Of a stretch of 10,759 nucleotides of DNA, positions 1 to 7,512 are shown one piece after another (position 1 is the stretch's first letter; each line of letters opens with the position of its first letter). Under the pieces are notes generated by a model, which worked only from the letters and a program-made list of their open reading frames with translations, did not search any database and was not told the DNA's origin. The translations under genes and the position numbers were made by a program. This DNA is from JACXVD01 sp047975785 (lineage in GTDB: Bacteria; Pseudomonadota; Alphaproteobacteria; Sphingomonadales; Sphingomonadaceae). The stretch is from positions 1-10,759 of the forward strand of contig JBKEEC010000062.1 in NCBI GenBank assembly GCA_047975785.1, read 5' to 3'.

Positions 1-2300
1 CCATCCTGACCTGTGACAAACCCATAGCCGAATTTGTCGTGAAAAACGCGTGTGCCAACGGCAATATCGCTGCGGGGAGACGATGCCTGTCTGCTTGAAC
101 GCTGCCGGATTTGGCGGGGGCGGGTCTGGTGGGGTTGTGTTTCCCGTTGCTGTGCTTCCGACGGGCCGGATAGTGCCCTCTGCCAGCCGGGGCCGCGAGT
201 GGCAGAACGGGCAGGGCGGGCATTTTGAACATGCGCGAAAGGATCTTCCCCTGCGTCATTCATGGGAAAACCGGAGCCGGAACCGAAATTCCCCCAGCCT
301 CCGCCGGTTCCGCCAATCGTGCTTTCTATTTCTACATGTTCTTCGGGCAGTTCTTCAATGAACCGGCTGGGAATAGAGCTGGTCCATTGGCCAAATATAC
401 GGCGATTGGCTGCATGATAAATCGTGCAGCGCCGTCTTGCCCGTGTGATCGCAACATAGGCAAGGCGGCGTTCTTCTTCCAGTGAGGCAAGGCCGCCTTC
501 ATCCAGTGCGCGCTGGGATGGAAATACGCCTTCCTCCCATCCGACCAGAAAAAGATTGTCAAACTCCAGCCCCTTGGCGGCATGGATGGTCATGAGGGTG
601 CCTTTTTCGCCATCGTTAACGGCTTCATTATCCATGACAAGGCTGACATGCTCCAGAAACTCGTTCAGTGTCTGGTATTCTTCCATCGCGCGGGCCAGTT
701 CAGAGAGATTTTCTGTCCGGCCTTTGGCTTCGGGTGTGTTTTCTGCTTCCAGCATGGCGGTATACCCGCTTTCATCCAGCACGAGGCGCAGCAATTCGGC
801 CGGAGACAGGGTGTTTGCTTCCTGTTGCCAGCGCAGGAAACTTTCCATCAGGGTGGCAATAGTGCTGGCAGCGCGTGCGGGCAGACCCTTGCCCTCTGCC
901 AGTTGCAGGGCAGAGGCGGCCAGCGGCAGAGTGCTTTCTCTGGCGTGCACATGAATCTTTTCCAGCGTCTTTGCACCCAGACCCCGTTTGGGCTGGTTAT
1001 AGATGCGTTCAAACGCCAGATCATCGCGCGGCTGGGCGATAACCCGCAAATAAGCCAGTGCATCGCGAATCTCTGCCCGCTCGTAAAACCGGAATCCGCC
1101 GATGATCCGGTAATTCAGCCCGATCTGTATGAAGCGGTCTTCAAATTCGCGCGTCTGATACTGGGCGCGCACCAGTATGGCGACACGGTCAAGTGGTGCG
1201 CCTTCGCGTTCCAGGCGTTCTATGTCCTCACCCACGCGGCGTGCTTCTTCGGGGGCATCCCACACTCCGACTATGCGGAGTTTGTCTCCCCCTGAAATTT
1301 CCGTCCACAAACTCTTGCCCAGGCGCTGGCTGTTGGACTGGATCAGACCGGATGCGGCGCCCAGAATATGGGGAGAGGAGCGATAATTCTGTTCCAGCCG
1401 GATGACTTTTGCGCCCGGAAAGTCTTTTTCAAAACGCAGGATATTGGCTACTTCTGCGCCGCGCCATGAATAGATGGACTGGTCATCATCACCAACGACG
1501 CAGATATTCTTGCGCTCCTGCGCGAGCAGGCGGAGCCACAGATACTGGACGGCATTGGTATCCTGATATTCATCAACCAGTATATATTTGAAACGCTGCT
1601 GATATTGCTCCAGCACGCTCCGCTCGCGGCGGAAAATATTGAGCATATGCAACAGTAAATCACCGAAGTCACAGGCGTTGAGGGCTTTGAGCCGGGCCTG
1701 ATACCGGGTGTAAAAATCAGCCCCCCTGCCATTGGCGTAGGCTTCGCTTTCTGCCGCATCAATATCTGAAGGATTAAGACCGCGATTCTTCCAGCGATCA
1801 ATCAGCCCTGCCAGCAGGCGGGGGGGGAAACGCTTTTCATCGACACCGGCATCGCGGATCATCTGTTTGAGCAGACGAAGCTGGTCATCGGTGTCAATAA
1901 TGGTGAAATTGCTTTCCAGTCCCGCCAGTTCTGCATGACGGCGCAGCATTTTGGCACCAATGGCGTGAAAAGTGCCCAGCCAGGGCATCCCTTCTACCGC
2001 AGGGCCGATTTTCTGCCCGACACGTTCCCGCATTTCATGCGCGGCCTTGTTGGTGAATGTGACACAGAGAATTTCACTGGGCCATGCCCGGCGGGTGGCA
2101 ACCAGATGGGCCAGCCTTGCGGTGAGGGCAGCGGTTTTTCCGGTTCCAGCGCCCGCCAGCATCAGCACCGGCCCTTCTGTGGTCAGTACGGCTTCCAGCT
2201 GGGGTGCATTCAGCCCTGCGGCATAGTCTGGCACGGGGGCTGAAGCAGGAACATCACCATCAGGTGCGGTTTGGTCGGAAGGAGCGGCAGGATCGGTCAT
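1..2300 (-). CDS. uvrD: ATP-dependent DNA helicase UvrD/PcrA (C-terminus cut by window edge)
   Basis: Superfamily 1A 3'-5' DNA helicase. Family members unwind DNA in nucleotide excision and mismatch repair and strip proteins from DNA. The frame is open from ATG 2300 to the left edge, giving 766 residues. Visible motifs in order: Walker A AGAGTGKT (49-56), Walker B DEYQDTN (243-249), motif III GDDDQSIYSWRGA (270-282), motif V region MTIHAAKGLEFD (570-581) and motif VI EEERRLAYVAITRARR (608-623). A Gly/Ser/Arg-rich low-complexity linker follows. The last visible residues (VGTRVFHDKFGYGFVTGQD) match the small C-terminal fold of PcrA/UvrD, so only a short tail is missing. No clear Shine-Dalgarno lies before ATG 2300. 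The gene is divergent from the dioxygenase gene at 2500. A run of eight C (plus-strand G at 1820-1827) lies in the coding sequence, with the frame intact. UvrD and PcrA cannot be separated by motif alone. Confidence 0.96.
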   Translation of the reverse strand, partial: MTDPAAPSDQTAPDGDVPASAPVPDYAAGLNAPQLEAVLTTEGPVLMLAGAGTGKTAALTARLAHLVATRRAWPSEILCVTFTNKAAHEMRERVGQKIGPAVEGMPWLGTFHAIGAKMLRRHAELAGLESNFTIIDTDDQLRLLKQMIRDAGVDEKRFPPRLLAGLIDRWKNRGLNPSDIDAAESEAYANGRGADFYTRYQARLKALNACDFGDLLLHMLNIFRRERSVLEQYQQRFKYILVDEYQDTNAVQYLWLRLLAQERKNICVVGDDDQSIYSWRGAEVANILRFEKDFPGAKVIRLEQNYRSSPHILGAASGLIQSNSQRLGKSLWTEISGGDKLRIVGVWDAPEEARRVGEDIERLEREGAPLDRVAILVRAQYQTREFEDRFIQIGLNYRIIGGFRFYERAEIRDALAYLRVIAQPRDDLAFERIYNQPKRGLGAKTLEKIHVHARESTLPLAASALQLAEGKGLPARAASTIATLMESFLRWQQEANTLSPAELLRLVLDESGYTAMLEAENTPEAKGRTENLSELARAMEEYQTLNEFLEHVSLVMDNEAVNDGEKGTLMTIHAAKGLEFDNLFLVGWEEGVFPSQRALDEGGLASLEEERRLAYVAITRARRRCTIYHAANRRIFGQWTSSIPSRFIEELPEEHVEIESTIGGTGGGWGNFGSGSGFPMNDAGEDPFAHVQNARPARSATRGPGWQRALSGPSEAQQRETQPHQTRPRQIRQRSSRQASSPRSDIAVGTRVFHDKFGYGFVTGQD

Positions 2301-2451
2301 AATGTTAGTGAACAGTTAGGGAACACAGGTGGCCTGCGCAAGCGTTGTGCCATCGCTTTTCAGGGGAAACCATGATGGGGCGCAAATGCAAAGGAAGATT
2401 TTTTGTCCAATTTGATTTCTGTCAACTTCAGACAGTTGCCTTGCCCTACGA

Positions 2452-2463
2452 TAACGATCGTTA
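2452..2463. promoter_or_regulatory. Perfect 12-bp palindrome, candidate repressor operator
   Basis: TAACGATCGTTA reads identically on both strands. It lies 36 bp before the dioxygenase ATG and overlaps the weak -10 candidate at 2462-2467. Perfect short dyads of this kind are typical of TetR-type operators, and repression by an aromatic-responsive regulator would suit a stilbenoid-degrading enzyme. No such regulator is encoded in the window, so the assignment is inference. Confidence 0.45.
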
Positions 2464-2488
2464 CTATTTGCTTTGTATGCACCAAGAC

Positions 2489-2493
2489 AGGAG
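2489..2493 (+). promoter_or_regulatory. Ribosome binding site that fixes the dioxygenase start
   Basis: AGGAG with a 6-nt spacer to ATG 2500. It makes ATG 2500 the likely start rather than the upstream in-frame TTG 2473, which has no comparable site. Confidence 0.75.
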
Positions 2494-2499
2494 AGGCTC

Positions 2500-3957
2500 A
2501 TGGCCCATTTTCCCAATACACCGCTTTATGATGATGTGCTGCACCTTGTGCGGCTTGAAGGTGATATCAATGATCTGGAACTGGTGGGTGAGGTCCCGGC
2601 AGATCTTGATGGCGCATTTTTCCGTGTCCATCCTGACCCGCAATATCCGCCCATGTATGAAAATGACCAGTTCTTTAACGGCGATGGGATGGTGAGCCAG
2701 TTCCGGATCAAGGATGGTAAAATCCGTTTCAGACAGCGTTATGCCCGGACTGATAAATGGAAGCTGGAGCGTGAGGCAGGGCGCGCCCTGTTTGGCGTCT
2801 ATCGCAACCGCCAGACCGATGATCCGTCGGTCAAGGGTGAAATCCGCGGAACCGCCAATACCAATGTGATGGTTCATGCCGGCAAACTCTATGCGATGAA
2901 GGAAGACAGTCCGTGCCTGCTGATGGATCAGGATACGCTGGAAACCGTTGGCTACACCGATTTTGGTGGCGCACTGACAATCCCGACTTTTACCGCCCAC
3001 CCGAAGATTGACCCGGATACAGGAAATTTCTGTGGTTTCGGCTATGCTGTGGAAGGTGATCTTTCCACCGCCTGCCAGTATTTTGAAATTGATCCGTCAG
3101 GAAAAATCGTGCGCAAGGCGAATTTTTCGGTGCCATATTACACCATGCTGCATGATTTCGGCATTGCCGGAGACTATGCTGTTTTCAATGTCAGCCCCTT
3201 TACATCAAATCAGGACATTCTCGACAGGCAGATGCCTCATTTCATGTATGACCGGAAGCTGCCTTTCTATCTGGGGGTGATGCGCCGCGATGGTGACGGA
3301 TCTGATATGCGCTGGTTCAGGCTGGAGCCGGGCATTTGCGGCTGTCATGTGATGAATGCCTTTCAGGATGGCACCAGGATTCATTTTGATTTTCCGGTAT
3401 CGCAAACCACCAGCCTGCCCTTTTTCCCGGAAATGGACGGGACGCCGTTCAATCCGGAAGAAGCAACAACATGGCTCAACCGGATTACCGTCGATCTGGC
3501 GAGCAATAGTGACGAAATCACCAGCATCAAACAGATCGGCCAGGCACCGGGTGAGTTTCCGCGCATTGATGACCGCTATACAGGCAAACCCTATCGTCAT
3601 GGCTGGATGATTACCTATGATTTTGACAAACCCTATAATGGCCAGCCCGGCCCGTTTGTGGGGGTTATCAATACGCTCACCCATTTTGACCATGCAACCG
3701 GCAAGGAAACAAGCTGGTGGTGTGGCCCCGATGGAGCATTGCAGGAACCGGCATTTATCCCGCGCAGCGCAGATGGGGCGGAAGGTGACGGGTATATTAT
3801 CGCGCTGGTTGATAACCATATCACCAACTATTCCGATCTGTGTATCTTTGATGCGCAGCAGGTTGATAAAGGTCCGATTTGCCGCGCCAAACTGCCGGTG
3901 CGTTTGCGACAGGGCCTGCATGGAAACTGGGTGGATGGTTCAAGACTGGCGGCGTGA
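2500..3957 (+). CDS. Lignostilbene-type dioxygenase (carotenoid oxygenase family)
   Basis: Non-heme Fe(II) enzyme of the carotenoid cleavage oxygenase family. The lignostilbene/stilbenoid branch splits the central C=C of stilbenes, such as lignin-derived lignostilbene or resveratrol, into two aromatic aldehydes. The 485-aa product carries four histidines placed as iron ligands: H167 (FTAHPK), H218 (MLHDFG), H283 (CHVMNAF) and H474 (GLHGNW). It also has F59, Y101 and K134. From memory, Novosphingobium NOV1 uses Phe59, Tyr101 and Lys134 to hold and activate the phenol ring, with iron ligands near 167, 218, 284 and 476, so the match is nearly position for position. No signal peptide; cytoplasmic. 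ATG 2500 is chosen over an in-frame TTG at 2473 because AGGAG (2489-2493) sits 6 nt before it and the protein starts like relatives. It stands alone as a transcription unit. Substrate identity is inferred from the residues; a carotenoid substrate is less likely. Confidence 0.9.
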   Translation: MAHFPNTPLYDDVLHLVRLEGDINDLELVGEVPADLDGAFFRVHPDPQYPPMYENDQFFNGDGMVSQFRIKDGKIRFRQRYARTDKWKLEREAGRALFGVYRNRQTDDPSVKGEIRGTANTNVMVHAGKLYAMKEDSPCLLMDQDTLETVGYTDFGGALTIPTFTAHPKIDPDTGNFCGFGYAVEGDLSTACQYFEIDPSGKIVRKANFSVPYYTMLHDFGIAGDYAVFNVSPFTSNQDILDRQMPHFMYDRKLPFYLGVMRRDGDGSDMRWFRLEPGICGCHVMNAFQDGTRIHFDFPVSQTTSLPFFPEMDGTPFNPEEATTWLNRITVDLASNSDEITSIKQIGQAPGEFPRIDDRYTGKPYRHGWMITYDFDKPYNGQPGPFVGVINTLTHFDHATGKETSWWCGPDGALQEPAFIPRSADGAEGDGYIIALVDNHITNYSDLCIFDAQQVDKGPICRAKLPVRLRQGLHGNWVDGSRLAA

Positions 3958-3967
3958 AATTTACCAA

Positions 3968-3994
3968 AGTGCGATGAACCTGCCTCATCGCGCT
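3968..3994. terminator. Hairpin between convergent genes, probable bidirectional terminator
   Basis: A 10-bp stem containing one G-T wobble (3968-3977 pairing with 3985-3994; core GCGATGA / TCATCGC) and a 7-nt loop. It sits between the stop codons of the convergent dioxygenase (3957) and rsmD (4001) genes. Flanking T-rich sequence is modest on both strands, so it is a reasonable but not textbook intrinsic terminator. Confidence 0.5.
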
Positions 3995-4000
3995 CTGGTA

Positions 4001-4543
4001 TTATTCCATACGAAGCAGGGTAATCTTCGCCTTGCCGACTTTGCGCTCTGTCTCGATCTGTAACCCTTTGACAGCCACCTGTTCTGCTGCCGCGGTTTCC
4101 ACCGCGATCCAGCTTGCCTCGTCAATCCAGCCAAGGCGCAACAATCTGTCCAGCGCGACACCAGCAGCGCCTGTATTGTATGGCGGGTCCAGCAATAGCA
4201 GGTCTCTGGCCTTGTCTGCCGGCCCCAGTGCCAGAACAGAGCCGGCACGCACATCGCTTTGCCCCGAAGCATCCAGAGCAGCGATATTGGTGCGGATGGC
4301 TTTCAGGGCCTGATTATCCTGTTCGGCAAACAGGCAATGGCCTGCACCGCGGCTGAGGGCCTCCAGCCCCATGGCGCCAGACCCTGCAAACAGATCGGCC
4401 ACCTGAAGCCCATCAAACGTGCCAAGCCTGCTTGCCAGCATATTGAACAGGGTTTCGCGTGTCCGGTCTGCTGTCGGGCGGGTTATCTCGCCTTGTGGTG
4501 CAACCAGTTTTCGTCCGCGCCATTGGCCGGAGATAATGCGCAT
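4001..4543 (-). CDS. rsmD: 16S rRNA (guanine966-N2)-methyltransferase RsmD
   Basis: S-adenosylmethionine-dependent enzyme that methylates G966 of 16S rRNA in the assembled small subunit. The 180-aa product has the family's N-terminus (MRIISGQWRGRKL), the conserved TRPTADRTRETLFNML block (about 21-36), the SAM-binding loop DLFAGSGAMG (about 50-59) and the catalytic DPPY (119-122), the family equivalent of N/DPPY. Length is normal. ATG 4543 is chosen because it gives exactly the conserved RIISG start; an in-frame TTG at 4579 would add twelve residues with no family match. It lies 77 nt after modC on the same strand and could be read through from it, but it has no functional link to molybdate. 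The upstream purine-rich stretch is only a weak Shine-Dalgarno. Confidence 0.94.
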   Translation of the reverse strand: MRIISGQWRGRKLVAPQGEITRPTADRTRETLFNMLASRLGTFDGLQVADLFAGSGAMGLEALSRGAGHCLFAEQDNQALKAIRTNIAALDASGQSDVRAGSVLALGPADKARDLLLLDPPYNTGAAGVALDRLLRLGWIDEASWIAVETAAAEQVAVKGLQIETERKVGKAKITLLRME

Positions 4544-4620
4544 GGTCTGTCTTTCTTTTCGCCTGTCCGGCCCTGACAAATGTGGGCTGCTATCACAACA
4601 GAGCCTCTGACGGGAAGTAA

Positions 4621-5268
4621 TCAGGATGAATTTTGATCTATGGGAATAATTTCATCTGCAAGGCGTGTTATCTCATCATGCATATGACTGACATAGATAA
4701 CGGGGATCTGCCATTCATCGCGCAAAAGCTCTATACGTTCTATCACGTCATCGGCCCGGCGCCGGTCAAGCGAAGCGGTTGGCTCATCCAGCAGAAGGAA
4801 ATGCGGTGATGACAAAAGGGCGCGACCGATAGCAACCCGGCGTGCCTCACCGCCAGAAAGAGTAGAGGGCCATCGGTCCAGCAAGGGGCCAATATCCAGC
4901 AGGCTCACCACATCATCAAATTGGATACGCCTGTCTGTTCCATGATCTGTTTCCTGCTCGCTTTTCTGGCCGTAGGTCAGGTTTGATCGCACCTTGTAAT
5001 GCGGAAACAGGCGCAGATCCTGAAAGACATAACCAGCTCCGCGTCTGTTAACCGGCAGGTCGATATGCGCAACACTGTCAAACAGGGTTTTCCCGCCAAT
5101 TGCAATATGCCCCTGTTCGGGCCTTAGCAATCCGGCAATGCAGTGAAGGATCGAGGTTTTTCCTGCGCCGGATGGCCCTGTAAGGGCAACAAGTCCGGCC
5201 TTGCTGTGAATCATGCAGGATATTCTCTGCTCTGCGCGTTTCACCGTGATATCAATATCAAAGCACAT
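4621..5268 (-). CDS. modC: Molybdate ABC transporter ATP-binding protein ModC (short form)
   Basis: ATPase that powers molybdate import through ModB. In the 215-aa product I see Walker A GPSGAGKT (31-38), Q-loop Q83 in GYVFQDLRLFPHYKVRSNLTYG (a ModC hallmark), the signature LSGGE (137-141), Walker B FLLLDEP (157-163) and the switch histidine H195. It ends right after the nucleotide-binding domain. Classical ModC (about 350 aa) continues into a C-terminal TOBE/Mop molybdate-binding domain, which is absent here. No reading frame for that domain follows, so this looks like a genuine short form rather than a truncation within the window. ATG 5268 overlaps the end of modB by 11 bp, implying translational coupling. 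Confidence 0.92.
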   Translation of the reverse strand: MCFDIDITVKRAEQRISCMIHSKAGLVALTGPSGAGKTSILHCIAGLLRPEQGHIAIGGKTLFDSVAHIDLPVNRRGAGYVFQDLRLFPHYKVRSNLTYGQKSEQETDHGTDRRIQFDDVVSLLDIGPLLDRWPSTLSGGEARRVAIGRALLSSPHFLLLDEPTASLDRRRADDVIERIELLRDEWQIPVIYVSHMHDEITRLADEIIPIDQNSS

Positions 5269-5959
5269 GGAGCGACTTTCCTGCCTGACGCCGCATCAGA
5301 ACTTCGCTTGCTACCAGTGCAATCATGCAGATGATGATAGCAAGAAGGGACAGGCGCGCGACTTCCATCTCGGACCCCGGCACCTGCAAACGGGTGTAAA
5401 TGGCCAGCGGGAGTGTCCGCGTTTGCCCCGGAACATTGGAGGCGAAGGTAATTGTTGCCCCGAACTCGCCAAGGGACCGGGTAAAGCCAAGGATGGTGCC
5501 GGCAAGAACTCCCCTGCTGCTCAGTGGCAAGGTAATGGTGTAAAAGGCGCGCCAGCGGCTGGCCCCCAGTGTCCGTGCCGCATCAACCAGCCGGCGATCA
5601 ATATTCTCGATGGAAAGGCGCATACTGCGCACCATCAGCGGCAAGGCCATGACAGCGGCGGCCAGGGCAGCGCCAGACCAGTGAAAGGGCAGCACAATGC
5701 CCAAAGCCTCATTCAGCCAGCGACCGATAATGCCGGACGGAGAAAACAGGATGAGCAATATCCAGCCAGTCACCACCGGCGGCAGGATCATGGGAAGATG
5801 GATTGCCGAATCAAGCAATAATTTTCCTGGAAAATGCCAGCGTGCCAGAATATAGGCGAGGGCATAGGCCAGTGGCAGGATAATGGCTATCGCAATGAGG
5901 CTGACTTTCAGGGATAAGGCAATGATCTCCCATTCATCTGCCGTCAAAAAGCCTGTCAC
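5258..5959 (-). CDS. modB: Molybdate ABC transporter permease ModB
   Basis: Inner-membrane channel subunit of the molybdate importer. The 233-aa product has about five hydrophobic helices (roughly 12-38, 50-72, 96-113, 150-165 and 203-222). It carries the EAA loop that docks ModC, DAARTLGASRWRAFYTITLP (126-145), and the GEFGATITFASN block (164-175) followed by the PGQTRTLPLAIY segment (177-188) diagnostic of ModB. The start is GTG 5959, whose last bases overlap the modA TGA (a 4-bp GTGA overlap), so the two genes are translationally coupled. Its own stop lies inside the start of modC. Family length is normal and nothing is broken. Confidence 0.95.
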   Translation of the reverse strand: MTGFLTADEWEIIALSLKVSLIAIAIILPLAYALAYILARWHFPGKLLLDSAIHLPMILPPVVTGWILLILFSPSGIIGRWLNEALGIVLPFHWSGAALAAAVMALPLMVRSMRLSIENIDRRLVDAARTLGASRWRAFYTITLPLSSRGVLAGTILGFTRSLGEFGATITFASNVPGQTRTLPLAIYTRLQVPGSEMEVARLSLLAIIICMIALVASEVLMRRQAGKSLHVL

Positions 5960-6714
5960 GGAGCGGAGAACCCGTGCTGGCGGAAAATGTCCGATGCTTC
6001 GGAACCGGATAGAAAATCGAGGAATCCTCTTGCATCCGGGTGCTGCGAACTCTGGATCAGCGCAGCGGGATACCGAATGGGTGGATGGCTTTCATCGGCA
6101 AATTCCAGAACAATTTCGACCTTGTCTGATGCCTTTGCATCCGTAGCATAAACGATGCCGAGCGGAGCAGTCCTGCGCTCCACCATGGCGAGGGCGGCAC
6201 GGACATTTTCCGCCGGTGCAATCCGGTTTTCCAGAGGTTGCCACAAACCATAATATTCCAGTGAGGCCTTGCCATAGCGCCCGGCTGGCACAGCATCGGG
6301 ATCACCCATGGCCAGACGCCCATTGCCCAGTGCCCGGTTCCAGCTTTCAGCGTCATTGAAGGTGACGGTCACCTGTGCACCCTGGGGAGCAATCAGAACC
6401 AGACTGTTTCCGGCGATATTACGGCGTGACCCCTCGCGAATAAACCCCTCATCCTGCACCGCATCCATCCACTTTTCATCGGCAGACAGAAAGAGATCGG
6501 CAGGGGCTTCATGTGTGACCTGACGGGCCATGGCAGAACTTGCGCCAAAAGACAGAACGGGTCGTTCGTGACCTTGCCCGGCCCATGCGTCCGCGGCATT
6601 ATCCAGCGCGCCCTGCATACTGGATGGCGCAAGGACAAGCGGGCCATTCGCTTCAGAATCCGAGCAGGAGGCGAGGCTGGCCAGCAGAAAAAGAACACAA
6701 ACACGCACACGCAT
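5956..6714 (-). CDS. modA: Molybdate-binding lipoprotein ModA
   Basis: Substrate-binding component that captures molybdate (and usually tungstate) outside the inner membrane and hands it to ModB. The 252-aa product starts with a basic N-terminus and a hydrophobic stretch ending in a lipobox LASC (C17), so it is predicted to be a lipid-anchored protein rather than the soluble periplasmic form. Ligand-site signatures of the ModA family are visible: APSSMQ (29-34), GASSAMARQV (57-66), the DPDAVPAGRYG loop (138-148) and IVYATDA (187-193). ATG 6714 has no obvious Shine-Dalgarno, and a short palindrome lies just upstream. It is the first gene of modABC, 102 bp downstream of gcrA on the same strand. 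Confidence 0.93.
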   Translation of the reverse strand: MRVRVCVLFLLASLASCSDSEANGPLVLAPSSMQGALDNAADAWAGQGHERPVLSFGASSAMARQVTHEAPADLFLSADEKWMDAVQDEGFIREGSRRNIAGNSLVLIAPQGAQVTVTFNDAESWNRALGNGRLAMGDPDAVPAGRYGKASLEYYGLWQPLENRIAPAENVRAALAMVERRTAPLGIVYATDAKASDKVEIVLEFADESHPPIRYPAALIQSSQHPDARGFLDFLSGSEASDIFRQHGFSAP

Positions 6715-6718
6715 AAGG

Positions 6719-6731
6719 ATGGCATAGCCAT
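6719..6731. promoter_or_regulatory. 13-bp dyad just upstream of modA
   Basis: ATGGC-ATA-GCCAT is a perfect inverted repeat 4 nt upstream of the modA ATG. It could be an operator or, in mRNA, a small hairpin over the ribosome-binding area. Beside it lies an alternating TATATA stretch followed by CGTT (6731-6740) that loosely recalls one half of an E. coli ModE box. The second half is missing, so no regulator can be named. Confidence 0.3.
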
Positions 6732-6763
6732 ATATACGTTCAAATACAGCAGAATTTCACGGA

Positions 6764-6815
6764 CCTGAAAGAAATCAATTCCCGATACAGTAGTTTTTTC
6801 GGGGCCGGTTTCAGG
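6764..6815 (-). other. Nested inverted repeats in the gcrA-modA gap
   Basis: Outer arms CCTGAAA (6764-6770) and TTTCAGG (6809-6815) enclose inner arms CCCGA (6781-6785) and TCGGG (6799-6803). As minus-strand RNA directly after the gcrA stop this would form a two-tier stem-loop. No U tract follows, so it is not a normal intrinsic terminator. It is far shorter than a molybdenum-cofactor riboswitch and I see no match to one. Confidence 0.3.
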
Positions 6816-6816
6816 A

Positions 6817-7512
6817 TCAGCGTACGCGCGGTCCGCCAAAAGGCAGGGGCGGTGGAGGACGACGCACACCACGTGGCAACTGGGCCTGATAGGCGCGGCC
6901 GCAATGTTCTACGCAATAGGGAAATCCGGGATTGACCGCCTCGCCACAAAAATGGAAATCCGGCTCCCCCGGATGCCCCATAGGCCAGCGGCAGACCTTG
7001 TCGGACAGGTCAAGCAGACTGGTTTTGTCAGCAATATCGGGGCTGGGTTTGGCGGGCACGAGACGCCGCGGCGGAGCAGGGGGAATCGGCGGCTGCTGGT
7101 CACCGGGGCCCTGACGCAAAAAACCTCCCGGCCCGACAGAAACTATCTTCGGCAGATCCGATTTCGGGTTAGGCAGGGGCTGTGACGGTGTTGTGCCTGC
7201 GCTGACCGGGCGGGGGGCAACAGGGGCAGGGGTGGCATGTTGCACGGGTGAGGGCGCTTTTGCCGGTTTGACTGTTACGGCAGGTTTTGCCGGTGCTTTT
7301 CTGGCCGGACGAGGAGCTGCCTCTTTCTTTTTGGCGGTTTTCTTTTCACCTGATTTTACCGGGCTTGGGCGCGATTTCAGCCCCAGACGATGAGCCTTGC
7401 CAATAACGGCATTGCGGCTGACATCGCCAAGTTCTTCGGCAATCTGGCTGGCTGTGGAGCCGCCTTCCCACATTTTTTTCAGTATGCCTATGCGTTCTTC
7501 TGTCCAGCTCAT
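6817..7512 (-). CDS. gcrA: Cell-cycle transcriptional regulator GcrA
   Basis: GcrA is an alphaproteobacterial cell-cycle regulator that binds sigma70 RNA polymerase and favours promoters carrying GANTC sites methylated by CcrM. The N-terminus (SWTEERIGILKKMWEGGSTA, then the helix-turn-helix region SRNAVIGKAHRLGL at 32-45) matches the family closely. Residues about 48-160 form a long Lys/Ala/Pro-rich linker. The C-terminal domain has the conserved CRWPMGHPGEPDFHFCG (174-190) and YCVEH (199-203), with C174, C189, C200, H203 and C204 in a possible metal-site arrangement. At 231 aa it is longer than Caulobacter GcrA (about 173 aa from memory), mainly through the linker. ATG 7512 is fixed by the conserved MSWT start. 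It is divergent from the ABC-2 permease and upstream of modABC. Confidence 0.96.
   Translation of the reverse strand: MSWTEERIGILKKMWEGGSTASQIAEELGDVSRNAVIGKAHRLGLKSRPSPVKSGEKKTAKKKEAAPRPARKAPAKPAVTVKPAKAPSPVQHATPAPVAPRPVSAGTTPSQPLPNPKSDLPKIVSVGPGGFLRQGPGDQQPPIPPAPPRRLVPAKPSPDIADKTSLLDLSDKVCRWPMGHPGEPDFHFCGEAVNPGFPYCVEHCGRAYQAQLPRGVRRPPPPLPFGGPRVR

Larger units (their letters stand above)
2301..2499. promoter_or_regulatory. Divergent intergenic control region, uvrD / dioxygenase
   Basis: Gap of 199 bp between two divergent starts, so promoters for both genes should lie here. On the minus strand a perfect TTGACA (plus 2420-2425) could be a -35 for uvrD, but I see no convincing -10 17 bp away. 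It overlaps an inverted repeat, CTGTC (2419-2423) and GACAG (2431-2435) with a 7-nt loop. On the plus strand TTGCCC (2441-2446) and TACTAT (2462-2467) form a weak, short-spaced promoter candidate for the dioxygenase gene. Confidence 0.4.

Noticed and set aside
556..1295. Plus-strand ORFs of 132 and 237 aa across the left part
   Set aside because: They are shadows of uvrD, whose helicase motifs V and VI and continuous frame on the minus strand account for the region.
2464..3921. Long minus-strand ORFs (178 and 238 aa) opposite the dioxygenase gene
   Set aside because: They lie antisense to a gene with complete family motifs and have no recognisable protein content.
6731..6740. ModE box upstream of modA
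   Set aside because: Only one loosely similar half is present and the second half of the dyad is absent, so it is not called as a ModE site.
6393..6949. Minus-strand ORFs spanning the gcrA-modA junction
   Set aside because: They overlap modA and gcrA in other frames, and the overlapped genes have clear family motifs.
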